41,957 nt of DNA from Nitrospirota bacterium (GTDB lineage: Bacteria; Nitrospirota; Nitrospiria; Nitrospirales; Nitrospiraceae): NCBI GenBank assembly GCA_028876065.1, contig JAGWTI010000021.1, positions 1 to 41,957 of the forward strand, written 5' to 3'. The notes under the pieces were generated by a model. It did no database searches. It was not told the origin of the DNA and saw nothing but the letters and a program-made list of their open reading frames with translations. The position numbers and the translations under genes are program-made. Shown in pieces: positions 17,235-24,258 of this stretch (position 1 is the stretch's first letter; each line of letters begins with the position of its first letter).

Positions 17235-17969
17235 ATGCATCGTCCGATCCATACCAGTCTGTTCGTCATTTGGCTGACCGTTTTGACCGGGACCCAGCCG
17301 CTCCCGGCCCAGCAGTTGGTGGAGGTCCTCGGCAAGGACGGGGCGCCGATGGTGCTGGTGCCGGGGGGCGAGTTTCTGTACGGAGAGGGGGAAAACCAGC
17401 ACCGGCTGGCGCTGCCCTCGTTCTACATGGACAAGTATGAAGTGACGACCAAGCAGTACCTCGCCTTTCGGCAGGCGACCGGACGGAAAGAACGGTTCAA
17501 AGTGAACGAACTCATCCAGGCCAGCGAAGGGGATCGCCCGATCATCGGCGTGGATTGGCAGGACGCGGAGGACTACTGCCGGCACTACGGGAAACGGCTG
17601 CCGACGGAAGAGGAATGGGAGAAGGCGGCGCGGGGCGCCGATGGGCGGATCTACCCCTGGGGCGACGCCGAACCGACGCAGGCTCTGGCCAGCTACGACT
17701 GGGATGGGAAGCAGCGCTGGCAGGGCTATGACAACCTCTCGCCCGTGGGCGCGCATGACGCCGGCAAGAGCCCCTACGGCCTCTACGATCTGGCCGGCAG
17801 CGTGACCGAATGGACGAGCTCGGAGTACGATTTCGAAACCAAGGTGGTCCGAGGCGGGTCTTGGCTCTCCCACCCCTCGGCGCTGCGGGCCGCGCACCGG
17901 CGCGGCGTCTTGCCCACGTACCGCCTCAACGCGCTGGGCTTCCGCTGCGCGCAGGATGCGCGGGAATGA
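17235..17969 (+). CDS. Exported FGE-fold protein of the duplicated module, copy 1
   Basis: A 244-residue protein with a signal peptide (cleavage near PAQQ, residue 27) and a compact SUMF1/FGE domain: VLVPGGEFLYGEG, KYEVTTKQYLAF, PIIGVDWQDAEDYC, RLPTEEEWEKAARG, YPWGDAEPTQ, LYDLAGSVTEWTSS, VVRGGSWL and ALGFRC. The active-site cysteine pair after GGSW is missing (serine, histidine and proline stand there), so a formylglycine-generating role is unlikely. It is about 80 percent alike by eye to the protein at 20207. The ATG at 17235 is about 39 bp downstream of the predicted transcription start; no strong ribosome binding site is seen. Probably an extracytoplasmic structural or carbohydrate-binding protein. 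Confidence 0.87.
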   Translation: MHRPIHTSLFVIWLTVLTGTQPLPAQQLVEVLGKDGAPMVLVPGGEFLYGEGENQHRLALPSFYMDKYEVTTKQYLAFRQATGRKERFKVNELIQASEGDRPIIGVDWQDAEDYCRHYGKRLPTEEEWEKAARGADGRIYPWGDAEPTQALASYDWDGKQRWQGYDNLSPVGAHDAGKSPYGLYDLAGSVTEWTSSEYDFETKVVRGGSWLSHPSALRAAHRRGVLPTYRLNALGFRCAQDARE

Positions 17970-18040
17970 CGCGCGGCCGGCGGCGCGAAAATTTACCTGC
18001 ATGGAATCACGGCCTTACGCCGGCGACGGCGGAATGTGCG

Positions 18041-18069
18041 TTGACAGCCGGGCCGGTACCCTGTAGCGT
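18041..18069 (+). promoter_or_regulatory. Sigma-70 promoter of the CsbD small-protein operon
   Basis: TTGACA, 17 bp, TAGCGT, starting transcription near 18076. The first gene begins at 18227, so the leader is about 150 nt. A similar promoter and leader occur at 19013. Confidence 0.65.
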
Positions 18070-18110
18070 GCATGCATGACGTATTGAGCCACGCCGACTG
18101 TCCTATCCCT

Positions 18111-18140
18111 CGCGCTCCCGATTCCTTCCTGCGCGTCTGA
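18111..18140 (+). promoter_or_regulatory. Conserved leader element, copy 1
   Basis: CGCGCTCCCGATTCCTTCCT followed by GCGCGTCTGA. Its ends, CGCGC and GCGCG, can pair. A near copy stands at 19088-19118, at a similar distance after a similar promoter. Possibly an RNA element controlling both small-protein transcripts; this is inference. Confidence 0.45.
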
Positions 18141-18226
18141 TTCCCCAGTCTCCGCCGCTGATACGCCGCCGTCCCCGGTCATTCGTTGCCGTGCTTGTGC
18201 ACGATGCGGAAAGGGAGGTGCGCGCC

Positions 18227-18346
18227 ATGTATCCAGTCTCAGCCATGCTCGCATTGATGTTGTTGACCTGGGGAGCCGCCATTTGGGCTTCCTTTGCGGA
18301 GGAGAAGCACCCGCGGGGGGGCCAGCCGCACCAGGCGAAACCATAA
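18227..18346 (+). CDS. 39-residue single-TM protein
   Basis: A tiny protein starting MYPVSAMLALM with one hydrophobic helix (residues 4-24) and a short charged tail (EEKHPRGG...). GGGAGG lies about 10 bp before the ATG. It is first in a unit with the CsbD-like gene (74 bp later) and a lipoprotein gene. Small membrane proteins of this form are common in Nitrospira but I know no function. The good ribosome binding site, its place after a recognisable promoter, and similar small TM genes at 19338 and 19642 support it as a real gene. Confidence 0.6.
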   Translation: MYPVSAMLALMLLTWGAAIWASFAEEKHPRGGQPHQAKP

Positions 18347-18420
18347 GCGGCCGCGACACGACCGACAGGCTTCCCGCGCCCGAGCGGCGCGGGAAGTCGG
18401 ACCTGACGAAAGGACCAGGC

Positions 18421-18681
18421 ATGAACCAGGAGCAGTTCAAAAGTAGCTGGACGCAACTCAAAGGCACGCTGCAAAGGCAGTGGGGCGCGTTCACCGACGA
18501 GGATCTGCGGCAGATTGACGGCGACCAGGGCACGTTCAAGGCCATCGTACAGAAGCGATACGGCGAGAAGCAGGCCGACGTCAGCCAGTGGGCCGACCGG
18601 TGGTACGCCAAGTGGAGCGGCTGGTATGAAGGGTATCAGGAGGTCAAGTCCCCTCAGTTCATCGGGGCGAAAGAGGGATGA
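18421..18681 (+). CDS. CsbD-family stress protein
   Basis: An 86-residue soluble protein with the CsbD signature: MNQEQFKSSWTQLKGTLQRQ, then WGAFTDEDLRQIDGDQGTF and IVQKRYGEKQADV. The family is a general-stress protein of unknown biochemistry, sigma-B controlled in Bacillus. It is longer than the usual 60-70 residues because of a tryptophan-rich tail (WADRWYAKWSGWYEGY). ACGAAAGGA precedes the ATG. Its last bases overlap the start of the lipoprotein gene (ATGA), indicating coupled translation. The operon probably responds to stress. Confidence 0.9.
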   Translation: MNQEQFKSSWTQLKGTLQRQWGAFTDEDLRQIDGDQGTFKAIVQKRYGEKQADVSQWADRWYAKWSGWYEGYQEVKSPQFIGAKEG

Positions 18682-18932
18682 GCGGCCCCCGACGCGTCGT
18701 CGTCAGCTTCGTGAGCCTGTTGATGCTGGGCGCCTGCGTAGCGAGCCTGCCGCTCGCGCCGACATCCGACACCGACCCGGTGACCGCCGCGTACAACGAG
18801 GCGATCACGCAATCCGCCGCCGCTCGGCGCTATGCGGAGCCGGCGCCATCCGGTCGCAACTTTGACCGCCGGATCGGCGCCGGGATGACGGAGGGGCCAT
18901 CGGTTCCCTACCCGATGAATGCCGGGCGCTGA
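18678..18932 (+). CDS. Small lipoprotein
   Basis: An 84-residue protein with a type II signal peptide. The lipobox LMLGAC places the lipidated cysteine at about residue 20. The mature part is short, Ala/Pro-rich and without recognisable domain (DTDPVTAAYNEAITQSAAA). Its ATG overlaps the TGA of the CsbD-like gene by four bases, so it is the third gene of that operon. Probably anchored in the outer or inner membrane leaflet; function unknown. Confidence 0.75.
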   Translation: MSGPRRVVVSFVSLLMLGACVASLPLAPTSDTDPVTAAYNEAITQSAAARRYAEPAPSGRNFDRRIGAGMTEGPSVPYPMNAGR

Positions 18933-19012
18933 GCGCCGCAATCCGGGCCCGCCTGGCCAACCGGCCCGCAATCGTTCGGCCGCCGCAGCATAAATAAATA
19001 TCCCTACTGGCC

Positions 19013-19041
19013 TGTACAAAGTCTGTTTCGTCCTGTAGGAT
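19013..19041 (+). promoter_or_regulatory. Promoter of second small-membrane-protein cluster
   Basis: TGTACA, 17 bp, TAGGAT, with an AT-rich UP-like stretch (ATAAATAAATA) just upstream. Both this spacer and that at 18041 end in CCTG before TAG. The leader to the ATG at 19338 is about 290 nt and rich in potential hairpins; I found no protein in it. Confidence 0.55.
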
Positions 19042-19087
19042 GAGTGCAGTAGACAGCGGTGCGTACCACGGTGAAGGCCTCGTCGTT

Positions 19088-19118
19088 CGCGCTTCCGACT
19101 TCCTCTCCGCGCGTGTGA
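19088..19118 (+). promoter_or_regulatory. Conserved leader element, copy 2
   Basis: CGCGCTTCCGACTTCCTCTC followed by CGCGCGTGTGA. It matches the element at 18111-18140 except for a few pyrimidine changes and one inserted base, and again has CGCGC/GCGCG ends that can pair. Confidence 0.45.
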
Positions 19119-19337
19119 GTGTCTAGCGGCTTCCTGAAAGGCAAGCTCCTCCGGCGAAGGCCCGACAAGGCCGCCGGGGATTCCTGGTCCCCTCACCATG
19201 TCGCCTGTCCCACGGGAGTGGCCTCCCAAAGGACGCGTGTCATCGCGATGCGGGACGCGGAGACGCCTGCGCAGGCGCGGTCGAGTATTGGAACGAATCA
19301 CGCAGGAACCTACACAACGTGAAGGGGGGTGAGGAGT

Positions 19338-19487
19338 ATGGCTTGGGGAATTATCATGACCGCGCTGACGCTGGTCGGCATGCTCGGATTGATCATTGTG
19401 TCGATCAACCAGCAGGAGCAACGCCCCGCCGCGCCGGATTTCGAGACAGTGGCGGCAAGGGCGCTGAGGTTGCAACTGGCGGCGTAG
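19338..19487 (+). CDS. 49-residue single-TM protein
   Basis: It begins MAWGIIMTALTLVGMLGLII, one membrane helix, then a polar tail (SINQQEQRPAAPDFE) that probably faces one side as a short amphipathic helix. GGTGAGGAG lies immediately before the ATG. It is preceded by a long, structured leader with the same element found in front of the CsbD operon. No family is recognised. The strong ribosome binding site and hydrophobic profile support coding. Confidence 0.6.
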   Translation: MAWGIIMTALTLVGMLGLIIVSINQQEQRPAAPDFETVAARALRLQLAA

Positions 19488-19641
19488 TACGCCGGAGACG
19501 CGAGGCCTGCGACGACCGGGAGGAGTCGTGGGAAAAGTAGCCGGCTCATGGCATGAAGACGGAGGAGAACCACCCCTTCGTCTTCATCCTCCGGTCGCGA
19601 TGAAGGCGGTGGGGGATCAAGGTGGAACGAGGAGGTGCAAC

Positions 19642-19812
19642 ATGGGTGTGTTCATCATTGGAATCACGAGCATGAGTCTGCTCGTCTGGGCGCTGGTGTC
19701 GATTCTGGGGACGGAAATCGGATCGGAAAAGCGTCGGATGGCGCAAACGAGCCGGATCGGTCAGGATGCGGCCACGGCCGGGACGGTCGGGGACGTGCGC
19801 CAGGCGGCCTGA
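19642..19812 (+). CDS. 56-residue single-TM protein
   Basis: It starts MGVFIIGITSMSLLVWALVS, one membrane helix, followed by a charged tail (GSEKRRMAQTSRIGQD). GAGGAGGTG lies 5-13 bp upstream of the ATG. It is 154 bp after the previous small gene on the same strand; a 9-bp inverted repeat (19553-19561 with 19579-19587) in that gap could be a processing or attenuation hairpin. Function unknown. Confidence 0.6.
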   Translation: MGVFIIGITSMSLLVWALVSILGTEIGSEKRRMAQTSRIGQDAATAGTVGDVRQAA

Positions 19813-19866
19813 GCCTGGGCCCCGGCCGCCCGCGCGGCCCGGGTGCCAACGGCGGGCGGATCATGT

Positions 19867-19872
19867 TAATAT
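19867..19872 (+). promoter_or_regulatory. -10 element of leaderless zinc-ribbon gene, copy 2
   Basis: TAATAT ends 6 bp before the ATG at 19879. With GTGCCA 18 bp upstream as a -35, transcription would start at the ATG. The element is conserved with 16948-16953. Confidence 0.55.
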
Positions 19873-19878
19873 TTCGGC

Positions 19879-20046
19879 ATGATTCACTGCCCCAAATGCA
19901 GGAGCCACGACCTCTCCCGGCTGCATCGTCACCTCTGGGACAAGCTGCTGAGCGTGTTCTTCGATCTCTATCCTTTTACCTGCGAGGGCTGCGGGCATTG
20001 CTTTCGGGCGCGGTGCCATAACGGGCCGCCGCCAACACTGGATTAG
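19879..20046 (+). CDS. Small zinc-ribbon protein, copy 2
   Basis: A 55-residue paralogue of the protein at 16961, with CxxC pairs in HCPKC and TCEGCGHCF and the same central segment (LSRLHRHLWDKLL). The DNA for that segment is almost identical in the two copies, whereas the tails have diverged (HNGPPPTLD here). There is no Shine-Dalgarno at working distance and a -10 element abuts the ATG, so leaderless translation is likely. It is followed by its own FGE-fold partner at 20207. Confidence 0.85.
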   Translation: MIHCPKCRSHDLSRLHRHLWDKLLSVFFDLYPFTCEGCGHCFRARCHNGPPPTLD

Positions 20047-20131
20047 CCGGTGCGGGCGCCCATCGACAGGGTTCCCGCCCGCCGCCGGCCGACGGGCGTG
20101 CCGAGCGTCTCCCCGCTCTCCGAGCACACCC

Positions 20132-20160
20132 TTGCGTTCGGAATCCGCGCAGCCTAACAT
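20132..20160 (+). promoter_or_regulatory. Sigma-70 promoter of FGE-fold gene, copy 2
   Basis: TTGCGT, 17 bp, TAACAT, the counterpart of 17161-17189 with a nearly unchanged spacer. Predicted start near 20167, 40 bp before the ATG. Confidence 0.7.
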
Positions 20161-20206
20161 GGGCCCCAGCCGTCGTTTCTCAATCCTTCAACCGACCTCG
20201 TCACCC

Positions 20207-20938
20207 ATGCGTCGTGTGATCGCCGCGAGTCTGGTCCTGGCCTGGCTGGGTTTCCTGGCCGACAGCCGGCCGCTCCGGGCCGAGCGGCCCGTCGAGATCC
20301 TCGGCAGGGACGGTTCCCCGATGGTGCTGGTGCCGGGGGGCGAGTTCATCTACGGAGAAGGGGACGACCGACGCAGTCTGGCGCTGCCCTCGTTCTACCT
20401 GGACAAGTACGAAGTGACGACCAAGCGCTACACCAAATTCCTGCAAGCGATCGGGCAGAAGGAACGGGAGCGGTCCAACGAAAGCAGCTTGGCCAGCCCG
20501 GGGGATCGGCCGATCATCGGCGTGGACTGGCAGGATGCGGAGGCCTATTGCCACTACTACGGAGAACGCCTGCCGACGGAAGAGGAATGGGAAAAGGCGG
20601 CGCGGGGGACGGATGGGCGGATCTACCCTTGGGGCGACGCCGAACCGACGCGCGCCGTCGCCAACTACGATTGGGACGGCAAGAAGCGCTGGCGCGGCTA
20701 TGACAGCCTCTCGCCCGTGGGCGCCTATGAAGCCGGCAAGAGTCCCTACGGCATTTACGATCTCGCCGGCAACGTGACCGAGTGGACGAGTTCGGATTAC
20801 GACCGGGAAACCAAGGTCGTCCGCGGCGGGTCCTGGCTTGTGGATGCCGTGACGCTCCGTTCGGCGCACCGCCACGGCGTCATCCCCACGTATCGGCTCA
20901 ACGTGCTGGGGTTTCGCTGCCTGCAAGACGCGTCGTAA
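20207..20938 (+). CDS. Exported FGE-fold protein of the duplicated module, copy 2
   Basis: A 243-residue protein with a signal peptide (MRRVIAASLVLAWLGFLADS, cleavage near RAE) and the same SUMF1/FGE domain as 17235: VLVPGGEFIYGEGD, KYEVTTKRYTKFL, IIGVDWQDAEAYC, RLPTEEEWEKAARG, IYDLAGNVTEWTSS, VVRGGSWLV and VLGFRC. The formylglycine-generating cysteine pair is absent. The ATG at 20207 is in step with the copy 1 start, and the open frame upstream to 20132 is promoter sequence. It ends the duplicated module; a convergent TPR gene follows 30 bp later. Confidence 0.88.
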   Translation: MRRVIAASLVLAWLGFLADSRPLRAERPVEILGRDGSPMVLVPGGEFIYGEGDDRRSLALPSFYLDKYEVTTKRYTKFLQAIGQKERERSNESSLASPGDRPIIGVDWQDAEAYCHYYGERLPTEEEWEKAARGTDGRIYPWGDAEPTRAVANYDWDGKKRWRGYDSLSPVGAYEAGKSPYGIYDLAGNVTEWTSSDYDRETKVVRGGSWLVDAVTLRSAHRHGVIPTYRLNVLGFRCLQDAS

Positions 20939-20968
20939 CGACGGGCGCTCCTCTCCTCGCGATCCATC

Positions 20969-22021
20969 TTACTTCCTGACCCGGGTTTCCCCCCGAAGAG
21001 GCCCGCGCTCGTCAGGCAGCAGCAGCCGGTTGCTCGCCCCGGAGTGGACGCTCGGCGGGGTCTGCGCATGGGCATGCGTCACGGCTTGACTGCGAGGCTG
21101 CGCCGCGGTCGAGGACTTGCCGGTGTTGCCGCTGTCCCCGCCGCCCTGGGCCTGGTCCACGCCGGCGCTCCCGTCCTTGGATGCCGTCAGGTCTTGCCCC
21201 GGCCCGACCTGTGCGCCGCCCAGGCCGAGCCCCAGGGCCCGGGGCGCGCCGACCTCGCGCAACCTGTCCTTGGGCGCCTCGTGCGCCTGCGCGAGCAGGT
21301 CCCTGGCCGCCGCGACATAGTCCGCCTCCGCCTCCGGCGCCGCCGCCACCGCCGCCTCCAGCGTCTGTTTCGCTTCGGTGTAGGCCCCGCGTCGAAAATG
21401 CGCCACGCCGCTGTAATACTGGGCGGTCGGCGCCAGGTCCGGGCTCAGCGTGGCGGCCCGCTGGAACCGGTCCGGCGCGGCTTCGAACTCGCCCAGTTCA
21501 TGGTGGACCAGGCCGAGAAACAGATGCACCAGCGGGTCCTCGGGCGCGACCTTCTCGGCGGCCAGCAAACTCGCTTTGGCCTCCGCGTACTGCTTCTGAT
21601 GGTATTGGACGATGCCCAGGCCCAACCAGGCCGGGCCGGACGAGGCATCCAGCGCGAGCATGCGCCGGAACACCGATTCGGCCTCGGCATATTGCTTGCG
21701 GCGCAACAGAGACTGGCCCAGATAGTGGCTGGCTTCGGGATCGTCCGGCTTCGCCGCGAGGGCGGCGCGGAAGAATTGCTCCGCTTGTTCGTAGTGGCCC
21801 AGGCCGAAGGCCATGGCCCCGCGCGAGTAGTTCAACTCGTAGACCTCCAGCGCCTCCTGGGCCTGGGCGGGCAGGACGGTCCACAGGAACAGGAACCACA
21901 AGCAGGCGACTCGACCGGCCCGACCGGCCCGAGCCGCGGCGCGGCAAGGACCAAAGGCCGGGGCCGTCGTTCGGATCGCTCGGATTGTCCGAATCGCTCG
22001 AACGGACGAAGGGAGCGGCAT
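20969..22021 (-). CDS. Exported TPR-repeat protein
   Basis: A 350-residue protein: an N-terminal basic stretch, a hydrophobic export segment (ACLWFLFLWTVLPAQAQ, about residues 39-55), then five or six TPR units (GLGHYEQAEQFFRAALAAKP, YLGQSLLRRKQYAEAESVF and so on, to about residue 240), then a low-complexity Gly/Ser/Ala-rich tail. Probably a periplasmic scaffold. The first 20 residues (VRAIRTIRAIRT) are encoded by a 9-bp repeat and precede an unusually late signal segment, so the true start may lie downstream; no alternative ATG or good ribosome binding site is visible. It is divergent from the epimerase gene. Confidence 0.8.
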   Translation of the reverse strand: MPLPSSVRAIRTIRAIRTTAPAFGPCRAAARAGRAGRVACLWFLFLWTVLPAQAQEALEVYELNYSRGAMAFGLGHYEQAEQFFRAALAAKPDDPEASHYLGQSLLRRKQYAEAESVFRRMLALDASSGPAWLGLGIVQYHQKQYAEAKASLLAAEKVAPEDPLVHLFLGLVHHELGEFEAAPDRFQRAATLSPDLAPTAQYYSGVAHFRRGAYTEAKQTLEAAVAAAPEAEADYVAAARDLLAQAHEAPKDRLREVGAPRALGLGLGGAQVGPGQDLTASKDGSAGVDQAQGGGDSGNTGKSSTAAQPRSQAVTHAHAQTPPSVHSGASNRLLLPDERGPLRGETRVRK

Positions 22022-22160
22022 AGATCCAGTCTTGGCACCCTCCCATTTTCAAGTCAAGCATATCGGCCGCTTGTGCAGCCCCCTTTCTGCCGGGGCTCCG
22101 GTCTGCTACAACTGACCTCGCGACCGGCAGGACCCAAGCCTGAGCAAGTGGGAGGCGGCC

Positions 22161-23267
22161 ATGCCCAGCGACCCGACCACCATTACGAAACTCGAACTCT
22201 GGCCGGCGGACCTGCCGCTGACCGACCCCTTCGTCGTGGCCACGGGCAGCCGCGTCACCGCCGAACTCCTGTTCGTGCGGCTCACCCTGGCGGGCGGCAT
22301 ACAGGGCTATGGCGAGATCGCCCCGTTCCCCGAAGTGGGAGGGGAGGACCGGACCTCCGCGCTCCAGGCGGCCACGGACCTGGCCCGCATGACGCTGGGC
22401 CGATCCGTCACGGAATACGAACAACTCGGCCGGCTCTTTGGGGAGCAAGCCAGCGCCCATCCGGCCGCGCGCTGCGGGTTGGAGACCGCGCTGCTCGACG
22501 CCCTCGGCCGCCACGTGCGCATCCCCCTCTGGGGCTTCTGGGGCGCCGCCGACGTGCGGGCGCGCGAGACGGACATCACCATCCCCATCGCCGACCGGGA
22601 GAAGTCCGTCGCCCTGGCGCGCGGCTGGGCGCAGCGAGGATTTCGGATCTTCAAAACCAAAGTCGGCACGGATGTGGAGGGGGATATCCGCCGGCTGGAG
22701 GCCATCCATCGCGCGCTGCCCGGAAGCGCCTTCATCGCGGACGCGAACCAGGGCTTCACCGTCGAGGCCTGCCGGAGGTTTCTCGCCGAACTCAAGCAGA
22801 TCGGCGTGAAGCTGCGGCTCCTAGAACAGCCGGTCCCGCGGGAGGATTGGGAGGGGATGGCGGCGCTGACGAAAGAAGCGGGGGTGCCGGTGGCGGCAGA
22901 CGAATCGGCCCGCTCGCTGGAGGACGTGCAACGGGTGGCCCGGACTCAGGCGGCCCAGGTCGTCAACATCAAGATCACCAAGACCGGCCTGCTGCAGGCC
23001 CTCGAGATCGCCAGGTTCGCGAAGGGTGCCGGGCTGTCCCTCATGGCCGGCGGCATGGTCGAAGCGCGGGTGGCCATGGGCTGCTCCTTCGCGCTCGTGC
23101 TGGGGCTGGGCGGGTTCGAGTTTCTGGATTTGGACACGCCGCTCCTCCTGGCGACCGATCCGGCCATCGGCGGCTTTCGCTACGAAGGGCCCATCCTCCA
23201 CCCCTGGTCCGGACCCGGCCTGGACCTAACGGTAGCGCCCACCGGTCCCGTCACGACCATTGCATGA
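22161..23267 (+). CDS. Dipeptide epimerase (L-Ala-D/L-Glu type), enolase superfamily
   Basis: A 368-residue cytosolic enzyme of the muconate-lactonizing subgroup. The catalytic residues are all visible: Lys165 and Lys167 (KTK), metal ligands Asp194 (DANQ), Glu222 (EQP) and Asp247 (ADES), and the second base Lys271 (KITK). This arrangement is that of L-Ala-D/L-Glu epimerases, which act in recycling of murein peptides; other dipeptides are possible. GTGGGAGG precedes the ATG. The last 42 codons are duplicated at 24066-24193 beyond a toxin-antitoxin cassette. A short hairpin (AAGACG/CGTCTT, 23270-23290) after the stop may terminate transcription. Confidence 0.9.
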   Translation: MPSDPTTITKLELWPADLPLTDPFVVATGSRVTAELLFVRLTLAGGIQGYGEIAPFPEVGGEDRTSALQAATDLARMTLGRSVTEYEQLGRLFGEQASAHPAARCGLETALLDALGRHVRIPLWGFWGAADVRARETDITIPIADREKSVALARGWAQRGFRIFKTKVGTDVEGDIRRLEAIHRALPGSAFIADANQGFTVEACRRFLAELKQIGVKLRLLEQPVPREDWEGMAALTKEAGVPVAADESARSLEDVQRVARTQAAQVVNIKITKTGLLQALEIARFAKGAGLSLMAGGMVEARVAMGCSFALVLGLGGFEFLDLDTPLLLATDPAIGGFRYEGPILHPWSGPGLDLTVAPTGPVTTIA

Positions 23268-23279
23268 AGAAGACGGGGG
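23140..23279 (+). repeat. Epimerase 3'-end repeat, copy 1 (in the intact gene)
   Basis: These 140 bp include the last 42 codons, the stop and 12 bp beyond. An equal-length copy with about ten substitutions lies at 24066-24205. The two enclose the PIN/antitoxin cassette. Confidence 0.9.
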
Positions 23280-23296
23280 CGACTCGTCTTTGTCGG

Positions 23297-23707
23297 CTAA
23301 GGCCGCTCTTCGCGGAAGCTGATCAGAAACTCGGCGAGCGTGACCACCCGTGTCTCCTGATGCCGTTGTAAGGCGAGGAGATGGCGGTCTCCTGTCACGA
23401 TCACGTCCGCCCGGCCGAGCTGTGCGCATTCCAGAATACGATTGTCCGGATCATCGCGGAGGATGTGCAGTGTCGGCTCAGTTTTCAAGACTGTGGCAAC
23501 CAGCCCGATCGCGCGAAGAAGCTCCTGGACTTTCTCATGCGACCAGTCGAACTTGACCTGCAGGACCTGGGCGGTTTCGGTCAGAATGGCGACCGACGTG
23601 AGCAGCTCGAAGGTGCCGCGAACGGCTTGGAGGTAGGCCTCTTCGGCGTTTCCGCCGGGGATGGCAAATGCAGACACAAAGATGTTCGTGTCGAAGACCA
23701 CCCGCAC
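23297..23707 (-). CDS. PIN-domain toxin of a toxin-antitoxin pair
   Basis: A 136-residue PIN ribonuclease-like protein of the COG1569 type. Acidic residues in the usual places are seen: VVFDTN (Asp6), LTETAQVL, DDPDNRILECA and ADVIVTGD. It should cleave RNA when freed from its antitoxin. The start is GTG at 23707, 2 bp after the antitoxin stop, so the two are co-translated. It lies between two copies of the epimerase 3' end, convergent to the epimerase gene. Confidence 0.87.
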   Translation of the reverse strand: MRVVFDTNIFVSAFAIPGGNAEEAYLQAVRGTFELLTSVAILTETAQVLQVKFDWSHEKVQELLRAIGLVATVLKTEPTLHILRDDPDNRILECAQLGRADVIVTGDRHLLALQRHQETRVVTLAEFLISFREERP

Positions 23708-23709
23708 GG

Positions 23710-23955
23710 TCAGCGGCCTTGCAACACCAGGGCTTCAACCTCCGCCTCGGTCACCAGGCCTTTCTTGCGGGCCTGCCGCACTCCGTAGCGCTGCAGGCGA
23801 TGGAATTCTTCTTCTTGCCGACGCTGTTCGTAGGTCGCAAACATGTCGCGAAACAGCTGGCTCTTGTTCTTCGCCTCGGTCTTGGCCAGTTTTTCAAACC
23901 GTACAGCCAGCTCCGACGGCACCGAGACAGTCACGGGAACCCGAGGACGCTTCAT
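23710..23955 (-). CDS. Ribbon-helix-helix-like antitoxin of the PIN pair
   Basis: An 81-residue protein starting MKRPRVPVTVSVPSELAVRF, a short beta strand followed by helices as in ribbon-helix-helix DNA-binding proteins, then a charged helical toxin-binding tail (TYEQRRQEEEFHRLQR). The ATG at 23955 is preferred because GGAG lies 7 bp upstream; an ATG at 23967 is possible. A -10-like TACAAT reads at 23986-23981 on this strand. It would neutralise the PIN toxin and repress the operon. Confidence 0.8.
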   Translation of the reverse strand: MKRPRVPVTVSVPSELAVRFEKLAKTEAKNKSQLFRDMFATYEQRRQEEEFHRLQRYGVRQARKKGLVTEAEVEALVLQGR

Positions 23956-24008
23956 GGGCAACTCCATGGTGTATGACAAAATTGTACAGGCGAGGTAAGG
24001 ACAAGTCA

Positions 24009-24059
24009 AACCCGATGTTCAAAAGGAATCACGGAAGGTATCAGGAAAAGGAGCATGCG
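24009..24059. repeat. Short repeat flanking TA modules, copy 1
   Basis: The segment GAAGGTATCAGGAAAAGGAG (24034-24053) and preceding bases recur at about 24999-25039 upstream of vapB (GAAGGCATCAAGAAAAGGAG), the second copy lacking about 13 bp internally. Both copies adjoin a toxin-antitoxin operon. Its left end overlaps the upstream region of the antitoxin gene. Confidence 0.5.
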
Positions 24060-24065
24060 GAGAGG

Positions 24066-24193
24066 CGCTCCTGCTGGCGACCGATCCGGTCACCGGCGGC
24101 TTTCGCTACGAGGGTCCCATCCTCCACCCCTGGTCCGGCCCCGGCCTGGACCTAGCGGTAGCGCCCACCGGTCCCGTCACGACCATTGCATGA
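24066..24193 (+). pseudogene. Duplicated 3' end of the dipeptide epimerase gene
   Basis: It encodes the last 42 residues of an epimerase (LLLATDPVTGGFRYEG... to TTIA and stop) with no start. Compared with the intact gene three residues differ, and several other changes are silent (for example GAGGGT for GAAGGG). This fragment therefore diverged under coding constraint before separation, or came from a related strain. The matching block continues to 24205. It marks the right border of the PIN/antitoxin cassette. Confidence 0.9.
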
Positions 24194-24258
24194 AGAAGAC
24201 GGGGGTTGGCTCGGTCTCTGCCGGCGAGGGTCGTTCGTGGCGGAGGCGGACGGCGGGC

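Noticed and set aside
19119-19322. A GTG-initiated 67-codon frame in the leader before the small TM gene at 19338
   Set aside because: No ribosome binding site, no recognisable pattern, and it starts inside the conserved leader element; better read as untranslated leader.
15662-20938. Functional formylglycine-generating enzymes activating a sulfatase
   Set aside because: The cysteine pair needed for catalysis is missing in all three FGE-fold proteins and no sulfatase gene is present.
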